NCBI GenBank assembly: GCA_021229015.1
Contig: CM037781.1
Span: forward strand, 72,928,903-72,992,902
Source: Solen grandis
Lineage: Eukaryota; Mollusca; Bivalvia; Adapedonta; Solenidae
Direction: 5' to 3'
Length of the DNA: 64,000 nucleotides
Positions within the stretch are counted from its first letter, which is position 1; every line of letters begins with the position of its first letter. The notes under the pieces are model-generated. The model was not told the DNA's origin and did no database searches. It worked only from the letters and a program-made list of their open reading frames with translations. Shown here in pieces: positions 53,967 through 64,000 of this stretch. The translations under genes and the position numbers were made by a program.

Positions 53967-56384
53967 CATAATCTTTTTTATCAAAAGAAAACTGCCTCAT
54001 CCCTCAACAACGTGTTATTTAAGATATCGTGGTTAATATCTCTTCATTACAATTAATAAATCGAAACTTGATTAGAAATCAAATTTTACAACTTGGATTC
54101 GTCTTATTGACAGTACCTTCCACTGTAAATAAGGACACATTCAGTCTTTCTTATTGACGATAATAGTTACCTTACTGGCCATCAGTACTTGTTATAAAAC
54201 ATATAGGTATAGTTATAATCAGAGGGGAAACACTGGTCATGTGATGCGCTCCTCGTGAATTGAATATTACTTAGCGCTAAGTATCATTGTTTGAATTTTG
54301 TCCAGAAAGTTTGTTCAGAATCAGAACTCTTGAAATGTGTTTTCCCTTCTAATGACAAAGTGAATACAATTGACTTTTTAGGCGCCATTGTGATAATTTG
54401 AACACAGTTTCTGTCGCTCCGAATTGTCTATCTATCTATCCATTCGTCAGTTCGTCCGCCCAATTTCTCTTCGAAATGATATCTAGATATGCGAATTCAT
54501 AAATAAGAAAGACAACTCGTTGTGTGCTATATGAACATCTCTTAAATAAGAGCTTGTATAGTCAGTATGTTTATATCCCAGTGAGGACTAAAGCACATTT
54601 ATATACTCGAAGATAGGTCGGTATATGTATATACTCAGTATGACATAATATAATACTATCAGAATGAATACAGTAACACCTCACCATTAAGTCCAATATT
54701 GGGACCGGGCCGTAATAGCGAGTTGGTCCCTTTACTGAGTTTGAACTTTCAGATCACATAAACCATATCATACAGTTGTTAAATTATTGTTCTTTTCCAA
54801 TATTCAAAATAAAATGTAACTTTTGTTTTTAGACTGGCGGCTGACCGCCAGTCTTATGCTGAAATTCGAAATCAGGCCTTTCTGATTTGCATATTTTCCA
54901 CAACATTTTAACTGTAGCACTCCGCGCTTTGTACGGATCCATGCAATGCAAGCTGAGCTAACGAAAGCGAGTGGAGTGTTACAACCATTTTCAGCGTGAA
55001 CAAAATACCTGCGTCATTTACAAAACAGAGATTTAACCCAACTGGAGTACATGTAGGTCCACACATGCAATCAAGAAAAATAGTGCTTCGCATAAGTACG
55101 TAATTAACCCAAAGTAGTTCAGCAGCGTTTCGCTCGATAATGATATATTTCGTTGCATTTCTGTTATATTACGTTGCATTTCTGTCTTCTCATAACATCA
55201 ATAGCCACGCAAAAGCTAGAACAGTGGAAAAAAGCGGTCATAATTTAGTGAAATGGAAGATCACGTGACCCAATGTTTTAAAGTGGTAGGCCTAAAACAC
55301 GCAATGAAAATTTATGGAGCAATGGACGCAATGAAACTATTACCTAGCAATGGAAATTTTATTTTCAAAATAGCAGTATTAAATGCCATAAAACTACTTT
55401 TGAATCATCTATAACTGTCTTCTTATATATAAACATTAATTTCAGACAATAGCATACGAATTAACTTGGTGGGGTTATTAAATTGGAGACTATACGTGTT
55501 CCATATAGGCTTCTGCGCAATGGAAAGTCCATTGTGCCTCAATAAAACACGCAAAGGAAGTTTGCTAGACACAATGAGTTGTAATTTGTTATATTATTCT
55601 TGCATAGATTCAATGAGTTGAAATTTGTTATATTATTCTTTCATGGATTAAAATAAGAATACAATACTATTGATCTGGCATACGCTTTTTAATATGTTCA
55701 ATCTAAATAAAGCAGACACACGTACGATGTTTACACTCCTAGCTCCGCTCTCCAGGCCAGGTATAAATTAATGGACAGAGTATCCAGATAGACAGGCATC
55801 ATATCACAAAATGATGATAATCAATATAATGTTTTAAATTTAATGAATATTATTAATGTGTGTATCTATATCATCAAGATTTTTTCATATACCGCGCAAT
55901 GTAAATAACCGCGAAAAGGAAATTCCATTGCACCTTAAAAATACCACGCAGATGAAAGTTATATGTTCATATGCAAACTCGTACCAACGACAAGTTATGA
56001 AGACATGTTATTTATATGTATTAGATACTCCAAATTAAAACTGTTCAATTCATTACAAATTTGTCATGTACCATACTATACACAGTGGATCCATTTTTCG
56101 GTGATACCGGTATACCCATACAGCATTGACTGGCGCGTGTATGCCACACTTCCAGTAAATTAATCAAACACGCGCATGCTGACGCAATAGAAGTATGAAA
56201 AAGGAAATTTAATATTAAGTTTAGGCTTCTTTCCAAATCACCATCATCAGCATGTAATAATTTTATATTATGAAAAAAAAAAGATTGATATATTTATAAT
56301 CAATACAATTTAGAACTGTTAATTGTGTGTGTGTGCATGTGTGTGTGTGTGTGTGTGGTATTGACATGTGCCATTAAGGGCCTT
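53966..56384. other. Intergenic sequence with short palindromes
   Basis: No gene is recognised. Palindromes TACTTAGCGCTAAGTA (54271-54286; near-copy at 53887) and the hairpin at 54831-54855 are listed under findings. A CAGTAACACCTCACCATTAA stretch at 54671 resembles a DNA-transposon end, but no partner was found. Confidence 0.35.
54831..54855. repeat. Near-perfect short hairpin
   Basis: AGACTGGCGG-CTGA-CCGCCAGTCT forms a 10-bp stem with a 4-base loop. It may be the terminal hairpin of an unrecognised element. Confidence 0.6.
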
Positions 56385-56445
56385 TTTCACTCCTTATCTA
56401 CCGGGAAGGGCGGTGGGACTTAAACCCAACAAACAAACAAACAAC
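56385..56445 (+). mobile_element. SINE 3' fragment
   Basis: GGGCGGTGGGACTTAAACCC followed by AACAAACAAACAAAC is the 3' end of the second SINE family. A (GT)n run precedes it at 56326-56356. Confidence 0.5.
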
Positions 56446-56922
56446 TGGGAAGGGTGTGCTCGAGTCAATATTCTAGATTACGTTAGTTAGTTGTTGCTTC
56501 TGTTCATCATCATCATCATAGGCATGGGATTGATTTTAGACTTCATAAATATAAAGGGTCAGAATATCAAGGTTTATCATTTTTACTTTTTTATATTTAG
56601 GGCATTTGAAGTCAATTCCATAGTCGAGCGTTCTGTACTCTGACAGCTCTTGTTCAATATATAGTTTAGATGTATGTTTTTAATTTTGATTATCGTGTTC
56701 TAATGTTTAATAAAAAAATGAAAACTATCTTTTCTTGTTTCTTATTTGACAACTGAAAAACTGATACTGACCACATACCCTCCTCCGGAACAGTGAAACA
56801 TGGCGGACGTGTTTACATTTTCTCCCGCCTTTATGTGAAAAAAATATAGTATCCAGACGCTATATAGGTCTATATTTATTCTTTATTTGAACTCTTGATA
56901 AACATATAAACAAACATTAAGA

Positions 56923-58074
56923 ATGAGTGGTTACAAGGGTAAGTTTGCCCCTCTGATGAAAGAAAAATCTTCCAGTCCAGCTAACCCCAAGAAACGTTCA
57001 CGTCGGACTAGCAGTGCTTCGTCCCCGGGTAGTACAAATATGTACAATGGGCCTTCAAAACTCTGTTTTAGTTCTCTAAACATGGATGAAAAGATGAACA
57101 CAATGTTTGACATGATGACTGGTATAAATGATATAAACCAAAAACTTGATGCAATAAACAAAACCTCTTATTTACAGGCTGCAAAATGTGATGTTTATGA
57201 TGCACGCATTAGGCTTCTTGAATATAAAAGTCTCGACACCGAAACAAGATTGCTCCAGAACAACCTGATCTTTACTGGCCATGCAGAGATAGTTAATGCA
57301 GATGATTGCATGAAAATCGTTTATCAGTTCCTGCTAGACAGCCTGAAATTAGACCCTAAGAAATTCCAAATTTCACGAGCACACCGTATTGGCAGGCGTA
57401 AGAGTGTTCATGCTGCTGGTAGATCGCACCACAGAGCAATACTGGTCTCCTTTCTGGACCCAGCAAGTGCGGATGAGATCATGCAAAATGCAAGGTTACT
57501 GAAGGGTACACATTATGGTATTTCCAGAGATTATCCTCGTGAGATAACTGAAGCCCGTAAAGAACTTTGGCCTGCTTACAAACAAGCCCGAGAAAAATAT
57601 GGTCCTAAGAATGTCCGAATAAAATTCCCTGCAGCACTGGAGGTCCATGGAGACATTGTCCAAGATCACTTTCCAAGGTGGCATGAAATACTCCGTGGCT
57701 CCCGGAATTCCAACATTCAAGACAGGATCAAGAAGCGCTATGAACATATTGTCGAGACAACAATGAAACACTTGGCGCAAAGTCTTTCAGACCAAGATGA
57801 ATCCGAAGAGAGCTGCCAGAACAGCAGTGATGGTGAGGATATGGATCATGATGATTCCCCCCCTAGTCAAAACTCTGCTCAGTGCACCACAGCTGATAGC
57901 ACAGAAACTCATATCAATAATCCTACTGTGACTAAACAATCCACTCCTGGATATCTTATGGAGGTCCACGAGCCTCTCAAGGAATTTGGTTCAAGCCAGA
58001 ATCCAACAGCTACCAAAGAGGTCAGTGACCCTGGTCCCAATCAGGATTCCCAGACACATCTTCCTTCCAGTTAG
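56923..58074 (+). CDS. LINE ORF1 protein (L1-like, RRM)
   Basis: The intact 383-residue frame begins MSGYKGKFAPLMKE and has a basic N-terminus (KKRSRR), a coiled-coil-like stretch at about residues 53-110, an RRM-like domain at about 111-205 (LLQNNLIFTGH as the first strand, RAILVSFL as a later strand) and an L1-type C-terminal domain at 205-250 (REITEARKELWPAYKQAREK, then RIKFPAALEVHGD). The last 120 residues are acidic and Ser/Gln-rich. L1 ORF1 proteins bind element RNA as trimers and act as nucleic-acid chaperones. The 5' UTR probably begins upstream of 56800. It is the only undamaged LINE gene here; ORF2 just downstream is broken. Confidence 0.75.
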   Translation: MSGYKGKFAPLMKEKSSSPANPKKRSRRTSSASSPGSTNMYNGPSKLCFSSLNMDEKMNTMFDMMTGINDINQKLDAINKTSYLQAAKCDVYDARIRLLEYKSLDTETRLLQNNLIFTGHAEIVNADDCMKIVYQFLLDSLKLDPKKFQISRAHRIGRRKSVHAAGRSHHRAILVSFLDPASADEIMQNARLLKGTHYGISRDYPREITEARKELWPAYKQAREKYGPKNVRIKFPAALEVHGDIVQDHFPRWHEILRGSRNSNIQDRIKKRYEHIVETTMKHLAQSLSDQDESEESCQNSSDGEDMDHDDSPPSQNSAQCTTADSTETHINNPTVTKQSTPGYLMEVHEPLKEFGSSQNPTATKEVSDPGPNQDSQTHLPSS

Positions 58075-58089
58075 GAACCACCGGGGATT

Positions 58090-61000
58090 GTGTACATATG
58101 TGATGACTGTTTGTTTCTCCCTAGTACTTCCAGCCAGACCCATTGTATTCATTTCCCTGAAAAGAACCATGACAAAATTCAAAATTCAAATAATAACTAT
58201 AAAAACCTCATGCAGTATGAAAGTGTCTTAACTTCAATCAGTAATGAAAGGAAGCAAGTATCTGAAAGTAATGAAGGACTTCATGAAGGAGTGACATTTT
58301 GTGAGTTTGATGAAACATTTGAAAATAAGATTAAAACCTTAAGTCTAAATTTTTTTCCCAATATTCTATTTTTTGTGTTCTTGAAAGTAAAATTGATAAA
58401 TATGACATTATCCATTTGCATAATTACACTTACTTTTCCAAACCAAGAACTGAAAAAACCAAAAGAAAGTCAGGTGGTATAGGATTTTTTGTCCATAACT
58501 CTTTACTTGATAAGGTATCAATTGTTGACTCACATTGTGAATACATTTACTGGCTTCAGCTGACTGACTACCAACAGAGAAATTTACTTATAGGTGGAAT
58601 GTATATACCACCAGCTCAATCAAAGTACTTTAACGAGGATGAATATTATGATTTTGAAAAAGATGTTGCTGATAAATGTAATGAGTATGACTTTATTTAT
58701 CTTACAGGTGATACAAATGGACATACTTCCAATTTACCAGACTTTGTTGATTTTGATGTGGATCTAAATGAAGAATTTAACATTTCTGATAACCCTAATC
58801 ATGTTATAAACAGCCTATCAGACCTTGATATACCCTGAATAGAACATCACAATGTCATAAGATAAACAGTCATGGTAGAAAACTATTAGATATTTGTAGA
58901 TTAAACAATCTTATCATTTTAAATGGAAGAGTTGGATCTGATAAACAACTAGGTAAGATGACATTTAGAAACACCTCAGTAATAGATTACTCTCTCGCTA
59001 ATGTTCTTTGTTTAAAATGCATTGAAAGTTTTGAAATCATAGAATTAGACTCACTTTTTTCTGATGGTCATTGCCTTTTGTCAACATCCTTCAACTTAGA
59101 ATGTGCTCCAAGCAAACCCTCAAATCCAGGAGATATAAAAACTGAAAATAGACCAAAATGGAGTGATAACAAGGGTAGGCATTTTGCTATAAACCTAGAC
59201 CAGGGAAAACTACATGATCTTAACTGCATTCTTAATAACCCACCCAGCAAAATCAATAGTGTTTATATTAATAACCTTGTGGAAAAATTGATAAACATAT
59301 TTTCATCATGTGCTGAGAAAACTTTTAAAAATAGGCCATCTAATCACAAAAAGGGCAACACAAATAGACAACCCTGGTTTGGTGCTCATTGCCACAAAGC
59401 TAGAAACAATTATCATTATGCCCGCAAAAGTTACCAGCTATTTAAAAATGACCAAAATAAAGATAAATTACACAGAGCAAGCCGCTTTTATAAACAAACT
59501 ATGAATACTTGGCAAAAAAAACATAAGTTCGCGGCTGAACACAAGTTACGATCTATTAATACAAATAAGCCAAAAGATTACTGGAAATATCTTAACAGTC
59601 TAAAACAAAATACAATTAATGAACAATCTCCTACGCTGTCTGAATTCTATGACTATTTTAAAAATGTTAACTCAACAATAAACAATGATGATCCCCCGAC
59701 CATGATTGATGAATCTGACCACTTCACACTACGTTCTACCCAGGAGTTAAATAAAGCAATTACAACTGAAGAAATTATTAAAGCTATTGCAAATGCTAAA
59801 AGTGGTAAAGCAGCCTCTGATATAGACTCCATCTTAAATGAATATCTTAAATGTACCAAAGAAATATTATCCCCTCCCCTTACTCTGTTATTTAACTATA
59901 TCTTAGATTCTGGAATCATTCCTGAAACTTGGCTGACAGGCTCTATTAAACCAATTTATAAGGGTAAGGGATCCAAAACAGAACCAGCTAACTATAGACC
60001 AATTACAATCCTAAGCTGTCTTGGGAAAATATTTACCTCTATTTTAAATACTAGAATTTATAACTTTTTGAAGGAAAATAATCTTTTGCACGAAAACCAA
60101 GCTGGTTTTAGACCAAACTACTCTACAACAGACCACATTTTTAGCTCACCTGAGCACGTGTGCTCAGGATGAGCTTTTAGGATCGATGAATGTCCGTCGT
60201 CCGTCCGTCCGTCCGTCTGTCCGTCCGTCCGTCGTCCGTCGTCCACAATTTGTTCGTTTGCACTCTAGCATCTTCATTTTATGAGCAATTATCTTCAAAC
60301 TTTAAAACAATGTTTATGACCATAAAATCTCGGCCAAGTTCGATTATGGCTGATATCGGAACATTAGGTCAGGAGTTATGCCCCTTTTAAAATTCAAAAA
60401 AGCCAGATTTCACATTGTTTGCACTCTAGCATCTTCATTTCATGAGCAATTATCTTCAAACTTTATATCAATGTTTATGACCATAAAATCTCGGCCAAGT
60501 TCGATTATGGCTGATATCGGAACATTAGGTCAGGAGTTATGCCCCTTTTAAAATTCAAAAAAGCCAGATTTCACATTGTTTGCACTCTAGCATCTTCATT
60601 TCATGAGCAATTATCTTCAAACTTTATATCAATGTTTATGACCATAAAATCTCGGCCAAGTTCGATTATGGCTGATATCGGAACATTAGGTCAGGAGTTA
60701 TGCCCCTTTTAAAATTCAAAAAAGCCAGATTTCACATTGTTTGCACTCTAGCATCTTCATTTCATGAGCAATTATCTTCAAACTTTATATCAATATTTAT
60801 GACCATAAAATCTCGGCCAAGTTCGATTATGGCTGATATCGGAACATTAGGTCAGGAGTTATGCCCCTTTTAATATTCAAAAAAAGCCAGATTTCACATT
60901 GTTTGCACTCTAGCATCTTCATTTCATGAGCAATTATCTTCAAACTTTATATCAATGTTTATAACCATAAAATCACGACCAAGTTCGATTGTGGCTGATA

Positions 61001-62160
61001 TCGTACCATTAGGTCAGGAGTTAAGCCCCTTTTAATATTCAAAAAATGCCATATTTCACATTGTTTACACTCTAGCATCTTCATCTTTTGAGCAATCATC
61101 TTCAAACTTTATGACAATGCTTATGACCATAAGGTCTCGATTGAGTTCGATTATGGCTGAGATCCGTCGATTTGGTCAGGAGTTATGTCCCTTTTAATAT
61201 AAAAAAAAGCCATATTTCACGTTGTTTACACTCTAGCATCTTCCTTTTTTTAGCAATCATTTCAAACTTTATGACATTGTTAATGACCATAATGTCTTTT
61301 AATTGTGGCTGAGATGGGTCATTTAGGTCAGGAGTTATGCCCCTTTTAATACAAAAAATGCAAGATTTCACTTTGTTTATTCTCTACCAACTTCATTTTT
61401 TTAACAATCATTTTTAAACTTTAAGGCAATGTTTATGCCCATAATCTCACAATCGGGTTCAATTATAACTGATATTGACTTGTAAATTTAGGAGTTATGC
61501 CCATTTCACCATAAAAAAAGCCAGATTTCACTTTTACACTCAAGCATCTTTATTTCTTAAGCAATCATCTTTCTCAGGTGAGCGACCAAGGGCCATCTTG
61601 GCCCTCTTGTTACTCTTCATTTCCTAATTGAAAAGATGAAACTTACTAAAAAGAAACTTTTCTGTTCCTTTATTGACTTTTCCGCAGCTTTTGATTCAGT
61701 TTGGAGGGCAGGATTATGGACCAAAATCTTTAACATAGGTATAAGGGGAAAAGTACTGAAAGTTATTCAAAATATGTATGCAGGAATTAAATCATGTGTT
61801 TCATTTAATGGAAATAACTCATCTCTCTTTTCAAGTTACTGTGGCGTTAGACAAGGCGAGAACTTATCCCCCATCTTATTTGCAATTTATCTCAATGACT
61901 TAGAAAAATATCTTAATTCAAACAATGATGGTATAATATTAAACATGAATGTAGATGAAACAGAATATTTTATTAAACTTCTGGTACTGCTCTATGCAGA
62001 TGATACTGTAATCTTTGGAGATAATGAACATGATTTTCAAAATAGAAATTATTCAAAAACCAAAGTCATAGTATTTGGGACCAAAAACCAAATTTTAAGG
62101 AACCAAAGAAAAAACATTACAAATATCTTGGTTTTCTTCATCTGGTTTTATTTGAACTTT
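58090..62160 (+). pseudogene. LINE ORF2 (endonuclease/reverse transcriptase), heavily damaged
   Basis: APE-type endonuclease remnants lie at 58090-58838 and 58958-59100: SGGIGFFVHNSLL, LIGGMYIPP, LTGDTNGHTSN, VIDYSLAN and FSDGHCLLS. Part of the endonuclease N-terminus is missing near 58350, with a frameshift and a stop at 58836. The reverse-transcriptase frame (58958-60140) holds SGKAASDIDSILNEYLK, IKPIYKGKGSKTEPANYRPI and NQAGFRPNYSTTDHIF. After element N it resumes at 61612 with FIDFSAAFDSVWR (motif A), GVRQGENLSP (motif B) and LLYADDTVIF (YADD at 61993-62004). Two internal deletions follow (after NEHDFQ and before YKYLGFL), and the 3' end is missing. The clade is not resolved; the L1-like ORF1 and the wording of motifs A and B would be the guides. 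Confidence 0.8.
60142..61609 (+). mobile_element. GCTCACC element N inside the LINE (core alpha, ~8 units)
   Basis: It starts TAGCTCACCTGAGCACGTGT with hairpin partner GCTCAGGATGAGC, then (CGTCCGTC)n. About eight 160-bp units follow; the first four, nearest the hairpin, are nearly identical, while later ones diverge. The end is TTTCTCAGGTGAGCGACCAA, GGGCCATCTTGGCCC, TCTTG. It interrupts the codons between DHI and TLHF of the reverse transcriptase. It is the inverse of D and F in family and core. Confidence 0.9.
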
Positions 62161-63098
62161 GTTAGTATATTGTATTATTTACAATATTTGTGTATCTGTC
62201 ATGCATTGTTTCATGTGTGTAAGATGAACTGGTCGAGGTCAAAGAGTGCGGTCTACAGACTACATGAGTGACGATTTCAGTCTTTCTCTCTTATTTTCAC
62301 TACATAATATAAATTTTGGAGATATATTTTTATCAAAGTTATCTTTTTAACAACAAATAAAGCTATCAAACGGTATACTTACCTCTAAAATGTCCAATAA
62401 ATGGCTGTTTGATCCATAAGTTGTGGCACATGGTTTTCTGTTAATCTCAGCGTGAAATCCGTGCAAGTTACTGTGCTGTGTGTCAAAGGTCGTGATGACC
62501 AATCAAAATCATCGATCGCAAGTGTGACGCAAACAACCGACTTCTATTATCAACTAGAATTTATCATTGTTTAAACTATAGTTCACTGCTCTGCCACATT
62601 AGTAATTTATTCTCAACTTTTTTAATTACTTTCTAATATGATATTAATTTCCTTTAGACTTGGAATCCAAAAATCGTTAATTACATAGTACAATATATTC
62701 TATACTGCGCACTCTCTCTCTCTCTCTCTCTCTAATTAAAACATGTCAAGGAAAAATACAAGAAAATCGTACGTTTGTATTTATTTGAATGTAGGTGTCG
62801 ATTTGCATATCTTGAACTTTTATAATTTAATGTTGTTTCACTGTTTCTTTATTATATTTTCTATCATACTATTCGTCCTCATGTACTTCTGTATTCTTTT
62901 GTGACAAATTAACCAATCAACATAAAAGAATACTTATTTTATTTCATTTTTATTTTTTTTTTTGTAACCATAGTCAATATTTTGCTAAGTCACTGAAATA
63001 TTTTTTTTTTCTCTTTCTCGATTTAATTCATAAACGTTTGAACAGTTAAATAGTAGATTTATATTCTTATGATACTTTATCTGTTTATTCTTACCCGT

Positions 63099-63137
<39 letters not shown>

Positions 63138-64000
63138 AGGCGTGTTAGGCTCACCATCCCCTCAAAATTTGTATGTATATACATGTATGTATGTGTTTGT
63201 GATTTTGATATAGGTCTGTTTGTTTACCCGTTAAATGTTGTTTCACTGTTCCTATAAAATATTTTTTTTTCTGTTGTATTTCTTCACATGCTGTTACAAA
63301 TGTACTTTGTAAACTGTGACACAATAAAAGATATGTTCTGTTCTGTTCTATAAACAGATTAGAATCCAGCATAATATATAACCTATTTTGGTTACAATCT
63401 AGCGCTCTTGCTGCTCACCACAACCAACCCGCCGACAGTCTATCAGTGCCTTCGGCGCTTTGATTATATTTTACCATAAGTTTATTATTATCATTATGGT
63501 ACATTTTTCACCGAATTTCTCAAACTTGTATTTTCCCATTGACCAGCATTTTTACAATCAGATCTAGAAAGTACTTTACTTCTTTGTAACTTATGACTTA
63601 CATTTGATCTTAACAGGCGGACGTAGTTATGGTCAAGTGTTGTAGCTCTTTTATTTCTAGTTACAGTATCAAAGGGAAGACATGTGCACAAAAACCAAAA
63701 AGAACTTAAATGATGTCACATATCTTTTTTTGTGGTTTGAAGTGCCCGCTTCCCCACCGGATACATATTGGATGTTAAGAGTCCCTAAATCAAACGTGTC
63801 ATCAAAACTTTCTCTGTAACTATCTGACATCATTTTACAGTGAGTGCTAGTTATGATATTACCACAGTAACAAAGAACACGTGTGTGTGTGTGGGGGGGG
63901 GGGGGTCATTTGAGACCGGGAAATTTGGTCTCAATACGCAATAAAGAGTTGGTATGATTATCAAGGTCGGCGACCATTCAAATACATATGTATATAAGAC
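62161..64000. other. AT-rich flank with TC microsatellites
   Basis: (TC)n runs lie at 62711-62733 and 63102-63132. AATGTTGTTTCACTGTT occurs at 62830 and 63234. AATAAAAGATATGTTCTGTT with further TGTTC units (63322-63348) looks like a retroelement 3' tail. A G-run of about 15 bases lies at 63892-63905. No gene is recognised. Confidence 0.4.

Noticed and set aside
54671..54740. Second complete pogo-like transposon starting CAGTAACACCTC
   Set aside because: Only one end is visible; no inverted partner was found downstream or upstream.
57986..58482. Additional small genes around 58.0-58.5 kb
   Set aside because: The frames are either shadows of the LINE ORF1 end or pieces of the damaged LINE ORF2 endonuclease region.
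60190..60390. Frames inside element N such as 60190-60390
   Set aside because: They translate the GTCC run and repeat units of the element and recur at 11321-11566 in element D.

Overview
The window is a stretch of an animal nuclear genome, AT-rich and crowded with repeats. Short elements with conserved GCTCACCTGAG ends, tRNA-derived SINEs, Polinton relics and SGNH-encoding retroelements together suggest a marine mollusc, most likely a bivalve; this is inference from repeat content. One 100-base assembly gap lies at 29879-29978.

Only one host gene is well supported. It is a GPR157-like seven-transmembrane receptor on the minus strand, 38227-51008. Its four short coding exons (50618-51008, 45659-45852, 44993-45160, 38227-38406) join in compatible phases into about 310 residues. 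Its introns are packed with SINEs, GCTCACC elements, a pogo/Tigger-like element and microsatellites. A possible first exon of a secreted protein lies at 52373-52466 (+).

1-8.5 kb: decayed tandem-repeat elements, nested in places. 8.7-11.8 kb: one broken zinc-finger/tyrosine-recombinase-like gene, interrupted by a pogo/Tigger-like element (9346-10243) and by a GCTCACC element (10735-11557). A fragment of the same gene family sits inside another GCTCACC element at 5041-5300 and preserves the empty site of the pogo-like insertion. 12-21 kb: SINEs, MITEs and a 1-kb minisatellite, with no convincing gene.

22.3-37.4 kb is the most unusual part. It holds minus-strand remains of a Polinton/adintovirus-like element: the major capsid N-terminus, an unknown ORF, a minor-capsid-like N-terminus, an integrase with an intact D,D-35-E triad in one frame, an unknown ORF and a PC4-like ORF. 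Nearby are a second PC4-like ORF with a TATA box and CRE-type palindromes, a DNA polymerase B fragment (+), and a broken ORF over a 99-bp repeat. Two SGNH-hydrolase plus gag-like modules, typical of tyrosine-recombinase (DIRS/Ngaro-type) retroelements, sit within or beside it in opposite orientations (23.5-26.8 kb +, 34.8-32.1 kb -). All of these are broken or truncated copies.

56.8-62.2 kb: an APE-type LINE with an intact L1-like ORF1 and a heavily damaged ORF2, split by a GCTCACC element. At least fourteen GCTCACC copies share their termini and hairpins while carrying at least five different cores, which is the main repeat-biology observation here.
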